DNA of 64,000 nt, from contig JAOMMB010000001.1 of assembly GCA_028352435.1 (NCBI GenBank), positions 1 to 64,000 of the forward strand, given 5' to 3'. Positions within the stretch are counted from its first letter, which is position 1, and each line of letters starts with the position of its first letter. The DNA comes from Candidatus Thioglobus sp. (GTDB lineage Bacteria; Pseudomonadota; Gammaproteobacteria; PS1; Pseudothioglobaceae). A program made the translations under genes and the position numbers. This document shows positions 48,477 to 58,131 of this stretch, in pieces. Below the pieces are notes generated by a model, which was not told the origin of the DNA, did no database searches, and saw only the letters and a program-made list of their open reading frames with translations.

Positions 48477-49787
48477 TTGGAATTATTTGATCGTCAAAAA
48501 GATGCTGTAGGCCAAGGTGAAAGAACCTTATTGATTTACGTTGAGCTTCCTAGTACTCGTAATATTCATAATGCTAAATCCGAATTTAAAGAATTGGCCC
48601 GATCTTCAGGATTGGATATCATTGAAGCTATTCATGTTAATCGAAATTCGACTAAGGCCCAATATTTTATTGGAACAGGTAAAGTGGATGAACTTGCGCA
48701 AATGGTTCAAGAACTTGAACTTGATTTGGTAATATTCTCATCTGAATTAACTCCTTCTCAAGAGCGTAACCTAGAAAAAACATTACAATGTCAGGTGATG
48801 GATCGTACTGGTCTTATTCTGGATATTTTTGCATTAAGGGCAAGCTCATTTGAAGGTAAGTTACAAGTAGAACTTGCACAGCTTAGGCATTTATCGACAC
48901 GCTTGGTTCGTGGTTGGACCCACCTAGAGAGACAAAAAGGTGGTATTGGTATGCGTGGACCTGGTGAAACCCAACTAGAAACTGATAAGCGATTAATTGC
49001 TGTTCGTATTAAAAATATTACTAGGCGCTTAGATAAAGTGCACAAGCAAAGAGACTTAGGGCGTAAATCACGAGTTAAGAACGAGCTACCGATGATTGCT
49101 TTGGCAGGTTACACCAATGCTGGAAAATCCACTTTGTTTAATACACTGACTGATGCGAAAGTATTTGCCCATGATCAGTTATTTGCAACATTGGATTCTA
49201 CCATTAGGCGAGTTATATTGCCTGCTTCGGGGGAGGCTGTAATTGCTGATACAGTGGGTTTCATTCAAGACCTTCCGCATGACTTAGTTGATGCTTTTAA
49301 ATCAACTCTAGAGGAAACTAAGCGCTCTGATGTGCTGCTACATATTGTTGATGCAGCTGATGAATATAATATTGAAAAAATTGGCCAAGTTGACGAAATT
49401 ATCGAAGAGATCGGTGCCGGCAAAATTCCAACTATTTTGGTGATGAATAAAATTGATTGCTTAGATAATTTTACGCCGCGATTAGATCGTGATGAATCAG
49501 GTAGGGCTTATCGAGTTTGGATTTCTAGCCAAACTGGAGAGGGAATTGATTTACTATATCAAGCATTAGCAGAACAGCTCAGTGGTATGATGACACGAGC
49601 TAAAATAGAGCTAGATGTGAAGAGTGCCCATATCCGTAGTGAAATTTATGATGTTGGCTATATCCACAACGAAAAGGTGGATGATTTTGGGCAGTGGATA
49701 CTTGAAATTAACGTCACTCACCACTATCTATCTAAATTATTAAACAAGAAAGGTGTTAAGTTGTTATGGGAACAAAGCCAGAAGTAG
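48477..49787 (+). CDS. hflX: GTPase HflX
   Basis: The 436-residue GTPase splits stalled ribosomes. It has the HflX N-terminal domain (RTGLILDIFALRA), the glycine-rich helix segment GGIGMRGPGETQLE, and G1 GYTNAGKSTLF, G3 DTVGF and G4 NKID. The start is TTG at 48477, reading MELFDR as in homologues; no ATG is available. The end overlaps lon by 22 nt. Unlike E. coli, there is no hfq upstream. Confidence 0.95.
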   Translation: MELFDRQKDAVGQGERTLLIYVELPSTRNIHNAKSEFKELARSSGLDIIEAIHVNRNSTKAQYFIGTGKVDELAQMVQELELDLVIFSSELTPSQERNLEKTLQCQVMDRTGLILDIFALRASSFEGKLQVELAQLRHLSTRLVRGWTHLERQKGGIGMRGPGETQLETDKRLIAVRIKNITRRLDKVHKQRDLGRKSRVKNELPMIALAGYTNAGKSTLFNTLTDAKVFAHDQLFATLDSTIRRVILPASGEAVIADTVGFIQDLPHDLVDAFKSTLEETKRSDVLLHIVDAADEYNIEKIGQVDEIIEEIGAGKIPTILVMNKIDCLDNFTPRLDRDESGRAYRVWISSQTGEGIDLLYQALAEQLSGMMTRAKIELDVKSAHIRSEIYDVGYIHNEKVDDFGQWILEINVTHHYLSKLLNKKGVKLLWEQSQK

Positions 49788-52102
49788 AAGAGATTGATTT
49801 AAAACTTGAAAGCGTTCCGTTACTACCCCTAAGAGATGTAGTTATATTTCCGCATACGGTGATGCCATTATTTGTCGGCAGAAAAACATCGGTTAATGCT
49901 ATTACCCAGGCAATGGGCACTAATAAATACATCTTCGTAGTTACTCAAAAAGATGACAAAGTTGAGAATCCTCAATTTAGTGACCTGCATGAAGTGGGTA
50001 CGCTAGCAACCATTCTTCAAATGTTAAAACTGCCAGATGGCACTATTAAAGTTTTAGTGGAAGGTGTTAAACGTGCAAAAATTGAAGCGATCGTTGAGCT
50101 TGAAGATTATAGTGAAGTGCGCCTAAGTGATCTTAACTTAGAAGATGACAATGAAAACGAAGTTAAAGCGATGATGAAATTAGCTTTAGAAAGTTTTGAA
50201 AAATACATAAAGCTGAATAAGAAAATTCCTGAAGAAGTTTTAAAAATGCTGAAAGATGTAAGCGATGTTGAGCGTTTCAGTGATGTGATTATTGCTAATT
50301 TATCTCTAAAAGTTTCAGAGAAGCAGGCTTTATTGGGCGGGAATAATTCGCAAGAAAGGCTTGATAAAATTTTAACAGTCATTCAAAGTGAGATAGAAGT
50401 GCTCGATACAGAGCAAAAGATTCAATCACGTGTGCGTAAGCAAATGGACTCTAATCAGCGTGATTATTATTTGAATGAGCAAATGAAATCTATTCAAAAA
50501 GAGCTAGGTCAAGCAGAAGATGAAAGCGAAATTGAAGAATTGCAGTTAAGTATAAATAAAGCAAAAATGCCTAAAGATGTCAAAGAGAAGGCACAAAGCG
50601 AACTTAAAAAATTATCACGCATGTCTTCTCAATCATCAGATGCCTCTATTATTCGCACCTATATTGAAAATTTGTGCGATGTCCCCTGGAAAAAGAAAAC
50701 CATTATCAATAAAGATCTTAAAAAGGCACAAAAAATTCTTGATGATGATCACTATGGCCTAGACAAAGTAAAAGAGCGTATTTTGGAGCATTTAGCGGTG
50801 CAAACACGTGTTTCACACAACAAAGCCAACATTCTATGTTTAGTGGGTCCTCCTGGCGTGGGAAAAACCTCTTTAGGTGAGTCAATTGCCAGAGCAGTTA
50901 ATCGTAAGTATGTGCGTATGGCCTTAGGTGGCGTTCGTGATGAAGCTGAAATTCGCGGTCATAGACGAACTTATATTGGCGCAATGCCAGGTTCAATTGT
51001 GCAGAAAATGCAAAAAATTAAAGTAAAAAATCCTTTGTTTTTACTTGATGAAATTGAAAAAATGGCTAGTGACTATCGTGGTGATCCATCAAGTGCCATG
51101 TTAGAAGTACTAGATCCAGAGCAAAATCATACGTTTAATGATCATTACCTTGAAGTAGATTATGATCTTTCTCAAGTGATGTTTGTAGCAACAGCAAACT
51201 CGTTAGATCTTCCTCAGCCACTGTTAGACAGAATGGAAATTATCGAACTGGCAGGTTATACAGAAGATGAAAAAGTGCAAATTGCTAAGCGCCATTTGAT
51301 TAAACAAGCCATGGAAGGTAACGGCATAAAAACGAGTGAAATTAACTTTAAAGATTCCGCTATTTTGGATATTATTCGATATTACACTCGTGAAGCTGGC
51401 GTTCGAGGGTTAAACAGAACCATCAGTACTATTTGTCGAAAAGTTGTGAAAGAGGTTGTATTAAAGAAGCGAAAAACTAAGGCTACTATTACTGATAAAA
51501 ATTTAGAAAAATACCTTGGCGTCAAAAAATTCCGCTTTGGTTTGGCAGAAGAAAATAATCAAGTTGGCGAAGTTACAGGTCTTGCCTGGACTTCAGTAGG
51601 TGGTGATTTATTAACCATTGAAGCAACGGCCTACAAAGGTAAAGGTAAGTTAAATTACACAGGCCAGTTGGGCGATGTTATGAAGGAGTCTATTCAGGCT
51701 GCTATGAGTGTCACACGAACTCGTGCTAAAGAATTAGGCATTGCCGATGACTTCCAGGAAAAGCTAGATATTCATATTCACGTTCCCGATGGCTCTACCC
51801 CTAAAGATGGACCAAGCGCTGGCGCAGCAATGTGTACAGCATTAGTTTCTGTTTTAACGGGTAGAAAAGTAAAGGCGGATGTGGCAATGACGGGTGAAAT
51901 CACACTACGTGGTGAAATCACTCCCATTGGCGGCCTTAAAGAAAAAATGTTGGCCGCACTTCGTGGTGGCATTAAGACGGTCATCATTCCAGATGATAAC
52001 GAACGTGAACTCTCTGAGGTACCTGAGAAAATCAAAGGCAAGCTGAATGTGATCAAAGTTAAATGGATTGATGAGGTATTGGATATTGCTTTAGAGAAGT
52101 AA
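49766..52102 (+). CDS. lon: ATP-dependent protease Lon
   Basis: The 778-residue protease has an N-terminal substrate domain (LPLRDVVIFPHTVMPLFVGR), a AAA+ module (Walker A GPPGVGKTS) and a peptidase domain with catalytic serine in DGPSAGAA and lysine in GGLKEKMLAA. Its ATG lies within hflX. Lon follows clpX in E. coli too; here hflX is inserted between them. Confidence 0.99.
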   Translation: MGTKPEVEEIDLKLESVPLLPLRDVVIFPHTVMPLFVGRKTSVNAITQAMGTNKYIFVVTQKDDKVENPQFSDLHEVGTLATILQMLKLPDGTIKVLVEGVKRAKIEAIVELEDYSEVRLSDLNLEDDNENEVKAMMKLALESFEKYIKLNKKIPEEVLKMLKDVSDVERFSDVIIANLSLKVSEKQALLGGNNSQERLDKILTVIQSEIEVLDTEQKIQSRVRKQMDSNQRDYYLNEQMKSIQKELGQAEDESEIEELQLSINKAKMPKDVKEKAQSELKKLSRMSSQSSDASIIRTYIENLCDVPWKKKTIINKDLKKAQKILDDDHYGLDKVKERILEHLAVQTRVSHNKANILCLVGPPGVGKTSLGESIARAVNRKYVRMALGGVRDEAEIRGHRRTYIGAMPGSIVQKMQKIKVKNPLFLLDEIEKMASDYRGDPSSAMLEVLDPEQNHTFNDHYLEVDYDLSQVMFVATANSLDLPQPLLDRMEIIELAGYTEDEKVQIAKRHLIKQAMEGNGIKTSEINFKDSAILDIIRYYTREAGVRGLNRTISTICRKVVKEVVLKKRKTKATITDKNLEKYLGVKKFRFGLAEENNQVGEVTGLAWTSVGGDLLTIEATAYKGKGKLNYTGQLGDVMKESIQAAMSVTRTRAKELGIADDFQEKLDIHIHVPDGSTPKDGPSAGAAMCTALVSVLTGRKVKADVAMTGEITLRGEITPIGGLKEKMLAALRGGIKTVIIPDDNERELSEVPEKIKGKLNVIKVKWIDEVLDIALEK

Positions 52103-52113
52103 CAAAATACAAT

Positions 52114-52140
52114 AAAAAAGGCGCTTTAAGCGCCTTTTTT
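52114..52140. terminator. Bidirectional terminator between lon and the DsrE-like gene
   Basis: GGCGCTT and AAGCGCC form a GC-rich stem flanked by six A and six T, so it can serve both convergent genes. Confidence 0.93.
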
Positions 52141-52160
52141 ATTAAAGTAATATTGACAGA

Positions 52161-52571
52161 TTAAGGTCGGATATAAGAATAACCTTGCTGTTGTAATTCT
52201 CCAATACGAACAACGCCAGAAGATGTCGTTTTAACGCCATCAGTCAATTTTGGAAAGTGACCTTTCTTTTTCTTAAAGCCATTCATGGTATTTTGACAAG
52301 CGCTAAAAGTAACATCATTCATGGCCATTTTTTCAACACGACTTGCATTCTTACTGCCAGTTGTTAGAATGCCTAAACCTGGACCATAAGCCACAATTTC
52401 GATATCGACCTTACCAGCGCCATAGTATTTTTGTAAATTTGCAGCGTTGTTAAGTACAATTTTTTGTGTTCTGGCATCGTCAGTACTCACTTGGATGACG
52501 TATTTTGGATTGGCTGCTTGCACATTAAAGACAAACAGCAGAGTTACGATACTAAGTAATATTTTTTTCAT
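52161..52571 (-). CDS. Exported DsrE/DsrF-like family protein
   Basis: The 136-residue protein has a signal peptide (ILLSIVTLLFVFNVQA). It is followed by a DsrE-like fold with VIQVSTDDARTQKIVLNNAANL, IVAYGPGLGIL and a cysteine in TFSACQNTM. Cytoplasmic DsrE proteins pass sulfur to DsrC; exported single-domain relatives have no proven role. The conserved cysteine would suit persulfide handling, but this is inference. The gene is monocistronic, with a terminator shared with lon. Confidence 0.82.
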   Translation of the reverse strand: MKKILLSIVTLLFVFNVQAANPKYVIQVSTDDARTQKIVLNNAANLQKYYGAGKVDIEIVAYGPGLGILTTGSKNASRVEKMAMNDVTFSACQNTMNGFKKKKGHFPKLTDGVKTTSSGVVRIGELQQQGYSYIRP

Positions 52572-52616
52572 GATTCTCCCCCAAGAGTTATCGTGCCTTT
52601 AATATTAAAGGTAAAG

Positions 52617-53882
52617 CTATTCTACCGCCTTTTGTAGTTTAGCGTAATAAAATCCATCAAAATTATGGATTGGGAGTTGCTGTATTCCTACAGAGGTTTT
52701 AATGCCCCAATCTAAGTCTATTTTAATTTCTTTAGCATCTTCATGAGACTCTAAAAATCGAGTAATTTGCTGTTCATTCTCAGTTTTTAAAATCGAACAG
52801 GTGGCATATAGCAATGTTCCACCAGGTTTAAGTACGGTCCATAAGTTTTCTAATATTTGTTGTTGCAAGGTAACTAGCGCTGCAATATCTTTGGGCTTTC
52901 TAAGCAGCTTGATATCAGGATGTCTTCGGATGACACCAGTAGCTGAACAAGGCGCATCTAGCAATATTTTGTCAAATAATTCACCATCCCACCAATCATA
53001 TTGTTGAGCTTGGCCTTGAATAACTTTAACAGAGCTAATATTAAAACGTTGAAGGTTTTCTTGCACACGCTCCAGTCTATGCTCATCGCTGTCAATTGCT
53101 ACAATAGAAGCTTTGGGCGCTAGCTCACATAAATGCGTGGTTTTTCCACCAGGAGCACTGCAAGCATCAAGAATATACTCATGATTTTGTGGATCTAATA
53201 AAGTAGCAGATAGTTGTGCCGAGCCGTCTTGAACATAACAAGCACCAGACTCAAATTCTGGCAAGTTAAAGACACTAGTTGCCTGATCTAAAACAAGCGC
53301 TTGAGGTGCAATTTTAATCTTCTGAGTGGTGATACCGCATTCACTAAGTTGTTGTTTATAATTATCAAGCTGAAAATCAGGATGAACGCGAATAGTCATC
53401 GGTGCCTGAGTATTGTTTTGCTTAAATATTTGCTCAAAGTCTTGAGGGTAATATTGTTTAATTTTTTTAACTAGCCAAGTTGGATGTGATGCGTGTTTTT
53501 CACTTAGCAGCTTACCCTTATCCCGATCAATTTGCCTGAGTATGGCATTGACTAAACCCTTAGCCCAGGGTTTATCAATGGTATTGGTCACATCAACTGT
53601 TTCAAAAATACTGGCATGTGCTGCTATATTGGAATGCAGTATTTGATAGGCGCCTAGCAAAATAAGGCAATGAATATCCAGGTCTTCTTTTTTTAAAGAA
53701 TGCTTAAGTAAATCAGTAACAATATCATTCAGTTGATGATAAAAACGAATGGTTCCAAAAACCAATGACTTGGTTAGTGAACTATTTTGATCAGGATAGA
53801 CAAAGGCAGAAAGTGATTTTTTTTCTAAAACAACCCAACAAATTGCATCTAAAGCAATAAGGCGTACATTGCTATTTTCCAA
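52617..53882 (-). CDS. rsmB: 16S rRNA m5C967 methyltransferase RsmB
   Basis: The 421-residue protein has an N-terminal NusB-like helical domain and a SAM-dependent methyltransferase domain. DACSAPGGKTTHLCEL binds SAM. LLDAPCSATGVIRRHPDIK and YATCSI carry the two cysteines typical of RNA m5C enzymes. The start is TTG at 53882; no ATG fits. It overlaps the end of dsbC by 11 nt. Confidence 0.95.
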   Translation of the reverse strand: MENSNVRLIALDAICWVVLEKKSLSAFVYPDQNSSLTKSLVFGTIRFYHQLNDIVTDLLKHSLKKEDLDIHCLILLGAYQILHSNIAAHASIFETVDVTNTIDKPWAKGLVNAILRQIDRDKGKLLSEKHASHPTWLVKKIKQYYPQDFEQIFKQNNTQAPMTIRVHPDFQLDNYKQQLSECGITTQKIKIAPQALVLDQATSVFNLPEFESGACYVQDGSAQLSATLLDPQNHEYILDACSAPGGKTTHLCELAPKASIVAIDSDEHRLERVQENLQRFNISSVKVIQGQAQQYDWWDGELFDKILLDAPCSATGVIRRHPDIKLLRKPKDIAALVTLQQQILENLWTVLKPGGTLLYATCSILKTENEQQITRFLESHEDAKEIKIDLDWGIKTSVGIQQLPIHNFDGFYYAKLQKAVE

Positions 53883-54591
53883 GAGTTACTAGGATCTTGC
53901 TTAATAACTTATCAGCAGGCAAAAAGCCAGGTAAATGAGTGCCATCTGATAAGAAAATAGCCGGCGTACCTGTAACACCTAGTTGTTTAGAAACGGCTAA
54001 TTGATCGGCAACCGGATTATCACAATTAGGAGTGTCAACAATAGTGCCGCTATCATTATAATCATCCATGGCTTGATTTCTATCATCTGCGCACCAGATT
54101 TTTTGCATCTTAGCTTGGGCCTTAGGGTGTAATGAAGCCAGAGGAGAGGCAAGATATTTCACACTAATGCCTAAATCATTCATCTGCCCTATGCTGTTAT
54201 GTAGTCGTCTACAGTAAGGACAGTCAACATCAGTAAATACATGAACCTGATATTTTTCATTTTGAGCTTTATAGATAATTTTATCGCTATCTTTGATAGT
54301 GTTGATGAGTGCTAATTTTAAGTTTTTGACTTTGCTACTTTTTTGAATCAAACTTCTAGTTTTTATATTGATCACATCCCCTTGGATTAAGTATTGGCCA
54401 TCTTCAGAAATCAACATAGAGTCAATTGGATTGTAAGTGATTACTTCATACACGCCTTTAAAAGGTGAATCGGTAATATCTTTTTTATCGATTCCATTAA
54501 AGAAGCGACTTAAATTTTGAATGACTTCATCTTTTGTGGCGAATGCTGAGTTAGATAAAAGTGCAATAACTAGTAATAGAGATTTAATCAT
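53872..54591 (-). CDS. dsbC: Thiol:disulfide interchange protein DsbC
   Basis: The 239-residue periplasmic isomerase has a signal peptide (SLLLVIALLSNSAFA), a dimerisation domain and a thioredoxin domain with CPYC (Cys124, Cys127) and the cis-proline loop GVTGTPAIF. A second cysteine pair (KIWCADD and TPNCDN) matches the structural disulfide of DsbC. It helps fold periplasmic proteins such as multihaem cytochromes. Confidence 0.94.
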   Translation of the reverse strand: MIKSLLLVIALLSNSAFATKDEVIQNLSRFFNGIDKKDITDSPFKGVYEVITYNPIDSMLISEDGQYLIQGDVINIKTRSLIQKSSKVKNLKLALINTIKDSDKIIYKAQNEKYQVHVFTDVDCPYCRRLHNSIGQMNDLGISVKYLASPLASLHPKAQAKMQKIWCADDRNQAMDDYNDSGTIVDTPNCDNPVADQLAVSKQLGVTGTPAIFLSDGTHLPGFLPADKLLSKILVTLGK

Positions 54592-54676
54592 GATAAAAAT
54601 ATAATAGGAAAAATGAATAAATTTTACCTTTTTAGGTAGAATATCGCCAATATATTTTTTTTATTTAGGAAGTGGT

Positions 54677-56101
54677 GTGGAATTCTCATTAATTAATACA
54701 CAAATACAAAAATTTGACGGCGATACAGTGGTTGTTTTTTCTAATTCAGAGGCCACTTTTGACAATGTCAATATTCAGCAATTGATTGAGTTGAATCATT
54801 TTGAATCAAAGCCAGGAGCAACGTTATTACTTAGTCTAGTTCAGGGCTTTAAAGCTAATAAGGTGATAGTTGTAGGTTTAGGTGATTTGCCAAATAATGC
54901 TAAAAATTACATCAAAGCATTAACAGCTGCAAATGGCATATTAAGCTCAACTAAAACAAAGAGCGCTATGATTGCTCAGGTTGATATTGAAGGTTTCGAT
55001 GAAAGTTGGACTCATAAAGTCTCAGCAAGAGTTCTAAAAAATGCCGATTATGAAATCCAGCAAGTGGGCGCGCAGGAAAAAACAGATACGCTTGAAAATA
55101 TTGCTATTCAATCTACACGCAATGATGCTCATGAGCTACTTCAGGGTAGCTCTATCGCGAGTGGCATGAAACTTACACGCCATTTAGGAGACCTACCCTC
55201 AAATATTTGTACGCCAACTCACTTAGCGCAAACGGCGCAAGACTTAGCTAAAGAGTTTGATCTTGAGTGTGAGATTTTAGAAGAATCTGATATGTCTGCA
55301 TTAGGCATGGGTTCGTTACTATCTGTTTCAAAAGGTTCAATTGAGCCGCCAAAGCTAATTAGCTTAAGTTATAAAGGCGATGCAAATGCAAAGCCGATTG
55401 TGTTGGTAGGTAAAGGTGTCACGTTTGATAGTGGTGGTATTTCACTTAAACCTGGCGCTGGTATGGATGAAATGAAATATGACATGTGTGGCGCTGCTTC
55501 TGTAATCGGAACAATGCGCGCTATTGCTGAAATAAAACCCAAGCTAAACCTAACTATAGTTGTGCCAGCTGTTGAGAATATGCCTGCACATAATGCTTCA
55601 AAACCTGGTGATGTGGTTACTTCAATGTCAGGGCAAACCATCGAGATTTTAAATACAGATGCAGAAGGGCGTTTAATTTTGTGTGATGCATTAACCTATG
55701 TTGAGAAATTTAATCCAGAAGTTGTGATTGATACAGCAACTCTAACTGGTGCAGTGATTGTGGCATTAGGAAAGCATCATTGTGGGCTAATGGCTAATGA
55801 TCAAGACTTAGCGAATGATTTAATTTCTGCAGGAAAGAAGTCTCTAGATACCGCATGGCAGCTACCACTTGATGATGAATATGATGAATTACTTAAATCT
55901 AATTTTGCTGACATGGGCAATATTGGTGGGCGTGAAGCAGGCAGTGTAACAGCAGCTTGTTTCCTAGCTAGATATACAAAAAATTATCGCTGGGCACATT
56001 TAGATATTGCAGGTACCGCATGGGTAAGTGGTGCTAAAAAAGGCGCAACAGGAAGACCTGTGCCACTATTAACGCAATATATTCTAGACCGCGCTAAATA
56101 A
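54677..56101 (+). CDS. pepA: Leucyl (cytosol) aminopeptidase
   Basis: The 474-residue M17 metallopeptidase carries the signature NTDAEGRLIL. VGKGVTFDSGGISLKPG and KYDMCGAASV supply the zinc and active-site residues. The start is GTG at 54677 (MEFS as in E. coli PepA), with AGGA upstream. PepA can also bind DNA in E. coli (Xer recombination), which cannot be judged here. ppnP follows after 9 bp. Confidence 0.97.
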   Translation: MEFSLINTQIQKFDGDTVVVFSNSEATFDNVNIQQLIELNHFESKPGATLLLSLVQGFKANKVIVVGLGDLPNNAKNYIKALTAANGILSSTKTKSAMIAQVDIEGFDESWTHKVSARVLKNADYEIQQVGAQEKTDTLENIAIQSTRNDAHELLQGSSIASGMKLTRHLGDLPSNICTPTHLAQTAQDLAKEFDLECEILEESDMSALGMGSLLSVSKGSIEPPKLISLSYKGDANAKPIVLVGKGVTFDSGGISLKPGAGMDEMKYDMCGAASVIGTMRAIAEIKPKLNLTIVVPAVENMPAHNASKPGDVVTSMSGQTIEILNTDAEGRLILCDALTYVEKFNPEVVIDTATLTGAVIVALGKHHCGLMANDQDLANDLISAGKKSLDTAWQLPLDDEYDELLKSNFADMGNIGGREAGSVTAACFLARYTKNYRWAHLDIAGTAWVSGAKKGATGRPVPLLTQYILDRAK

Positions 56102-56110
56102 GGAAATAAT

Positions 56111-56422
56111 ATGTCAAGTTTTGAAAATGTAGAAGTAATTAAAGCGGCTAATATTTATTTTGATGGCAAGGTGACATCGAGAGTTGTGGTATTCGCAGAT
56201 GGCTCAAAAAAGACCCTAGGAATCATGATGCCGGGTGATTATGAGTTCGGAACTGATGAGAACGAACTAATGGAAATTCAGGCGGGAGAAATGGATGTAT
56301 TGTTGCCAGGTGAGAATGATTGGCAGACATTTGCTAAAGGCTCGTCTTTTAAAGTTGCTAAAGATTCAAGCTTTAAATTACAAGTAAAAGAAGTAACCGA
56401 CTATTGCTGCTCTTATTTTTGA
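56111..56422 (+). CDS. ppnP: Pyrimidine/purine nucleoside phosphorylase PpnP
   Basis: The 103-residue cupin-like protein matches PpnP (former UPF0345/YaiE). NIYFDGKVTSR, GIMMPGDYEFGT, EIQAGEMDVLLPGENDWQ and the Cys-containing C terminus align with E. coli. It phosphorolyses several nucleosides. It is co-transcribed with pepA. Its end overlaps the convergent MBL hydrolase by 10 nt. Confidence 0.93.
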   Translation: MSSFENVEVIKAANIYFDGKVTSRVVVFADGSKKTLGIMMPGDYEFGTDENELMEIQAGEMDVLLPGENDWQTFAKGSSFKVAKDSSFKLQVKEVTDYCCSYF

Positions 56423-57363
56423 GCCTCTTTATCTAGCCAAACACCCAAGCCCTGGGCGCAGATTTCCAAGTCACCTTTGAATAATTTAATTTGTTGTTGC
56501 TCATCAAGTTCAACACCATGTTGAGTTGCAATATTAAGTAAATATTTGAGCAATGAATCTTTAATAGCCTTATGACGACTTTCCTCATTAGCTGATTTTT
56601 TAGCGATAGCAACAAAACCATTGATATGCTGGTTAAGCATGTCTGCAGATTCTTTTGTAAATTCTATTCTGTTGAAATGAGTTAAATAAGCAAATTTTGG
56701 CTTAAGCGTTAGTAGTTTATTAACCGTATCAATCCAAACTTGAGGGTCAAATTGTACGGGTGTCGTCGGTGGAAAAATCAATACACCTTGTTCAGTATCA
56801 AATTCACGATAACTTACACCTAGTGTGTCACCAGAAAAAATACCTCTAGACTGTTCATCCCAAATACATAAATGATGTCTAGCATGACCAGGTGTGTCGA
56901 TAAATTTTAAAATCCTTCCACCTAAACTAATAATATTTCCATCTTTTGCAATAACAACTTTGCTTGATGGAATGGGGATTAAGTCACCTAAAAACTGTTT
57001 AAAGAATAATTCTCCATAGACACCAATCACACCAGCTCGCAATTTGGAAGGATCAATTAAATGTTGAGCGCCGCGCTCATGAACCAGAACATTAGCATTG
57101 GGCAAGTGTTTTATTAACTCACCAGCGCCACCCGCATGATCTAAGTGAATATGCGTGAGAATAATATGATCAACAGCTTCAACCTCTATGTTTTTTTCTT
57201 TTAAGGTAGCCAATAGGTTGGGTACTGACAAGTGACAGCCAGTATCAACAAAGGCAGCTCGACCATTATGCTCAATTAAATAAGCAGCCACAAAATCTTT
57301 TCGCATATGCTCAGTATCAATACAAGTGATGTTAAATTCTAGTTCATGATAAGTAGGTTTCAT
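56413..57363 (-). CDS. Metallo-beta-lactamase fold hydrolase
   Basis: The 316-residue protein has the MBL metal motif THIHLDHAGG (about residue 70), the downstream ligands in TPGHARHHL and SGDTLG, and a conserved histidine in YLTHFNR. An extra 80-residue helical C-terminal region follows the fold. The family includes glyoxalases, lactonases and others; the substrate is unknown. A terminator of the upstream minus-strand gene lies 17 bp before its start. Confidence 0.88.
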   Translation of the reverse strand: MKPTYHELEFNITCIDTEHMRKDFVAAYLIEHNGRAAFVDTGCHLSVPNLLATLKEKNIEVEAVDHIILTHIHLDHAGGAGELIKHLPNANVLVHERGAQHLIDPSKLRAGVIGVYGELFFKQFLGDLIPIPSSKVVIAKDGNIISLGGRILKFIDTPGHARHHLCIWDEQSRGIFSGDTLGVSYREFDTEQGVLIFPPTTPVQFDPQVWIDTVNKLLTLKPKFAYLTHFNRIEFTKESADMLNQHINGFVAIAKKSANEESRHKAIKDSLLKYLLNIATQHGVELDEQQQIKLFKGDLEICAQGLGVWLDKEAQK

Positions 57364-57379
57364 AAGCTTATTTTAGATC

Positions 57380-57408
57380 AAAAAAAACCGCCCAATTGGG
57401 CGGTTTTT
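57380..57408 (-). terminator. Terminator of the DUF302 gene
   Basis: ACCGCCC and GGGCGGT pair around AATT with A and T runs on both sides. It lies 18 bp after the DUF302 stop and closes the DUF1538/PII/CBS/DUF302 block. Confidence 0.93.
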
Positions 57409-57426
57409 AACTGAATTTTTAGTCGT

Positions 57427-58044
57427 TTAGAAGTCGCCTTCTGCACCACCATCTTGAATTGCTGTAATAACACGCTTAACTTCTAGTGCTTTTTCAAGTA
57501 AATGATCTGGTAATGGTGCACCACCGTAAATCATAGCGTTCATGTCTAATGTGTACAACCATCTTTGACCCTCTTTGTCCTCAATAAGCGCTAAACGACA
57601 AGGCAGGTAAGCAGAGAATGCATCTGAATGATCAACCATTGTCATCGCAGTACGTGGAGAACAATACTGGTAGATTTTTAAGAAACGTTGCTTTTCACCC
57701 GTTTGTAATTCAACCATTTCAGATAAAGGTAGCATACCAACTGAACGAATACTCTCAGCGTTCGCAATACTTTCCATTGCTTCTTCAACATCTTTATTTG
57801 TCACATCATCAGCTACTTTAACACGCACAATAGAGGCCATAGTGATATCACCGGTGTCTAATAATTTATTAGTCATTGGCATATATACTTTTGACATTGC
57901 ACTTGGGTGTAATGTCGGTGAAACCATTTCACTGATAATTTTAGAAGTTACCCCGTATTGAACTTGTAATGTCACTGCGTAGTAAGCTGCAATCGCACCG
58001 ATTGCGATTAATACCCATTTGACTAAATTAATTATTCCACCCAT
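57427..58044 (-). CDS. DUF302 domain protein with N-terminal membrane anchor
   Basis: The 205-residue protein starts with one hydrophobic helix (LVKWVLIAIGAIAAYYAV), so the rest probably faces the periplasm. The DUF302 segment is near the C terminus: FSAYLPCRLALIEDKEGQRW followed by LYTLDMNAMI. The domain's function is not established. A strong AAAGGAGAT ribosome site precedes the ATG. It lies 87 bp after the CBS gene and has its own likely promoter, so its link to the module is by neighbourhood. Confidence 0.82.
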   Translation of the reverse strand: MGGIINLVKWVLIAIGAIAAYYAVTLQVQYGVTSKIISEMVSPTLHPSAMSKVYMPMTNKLLDTGDITMASIVRVKVADDVTNKDVEEAMESIANAESIRSVGMLPLSEMVELQTGEKQRFLKIYQYCSPRTAMTMVDHSDAFSAYLPCRLALIEDKEGQRWLYTLDMNAMIYGGAPLPDHLLEKALEVKRVITAIQDGGAEGDF

Positions 58045-58090
58045 TTTTATCTCCTTTTTTTAGGTTGTACATACTTGATATGAATCATAG

Positions 58091-58121
58091 ATTTTAGCAC
58101 CATAGTTAACCATAATGTTAA
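58091..58121 (-). promoter_or_regulatory. Extended -10 element with upstream direct repeats before the DUF302 gene
   Basis: On the minus strand TGCTAAAAT (58099-58091) is an extended -10 box. Just upstream, CCATAGTTAA and CCATAATGTTAA (plus-strand reading, 58100-58121) form two similar units about 10 bp apart, a possible operator. Confidence 0.45.
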
Positions 58122-58131
58122 AGATATAATA

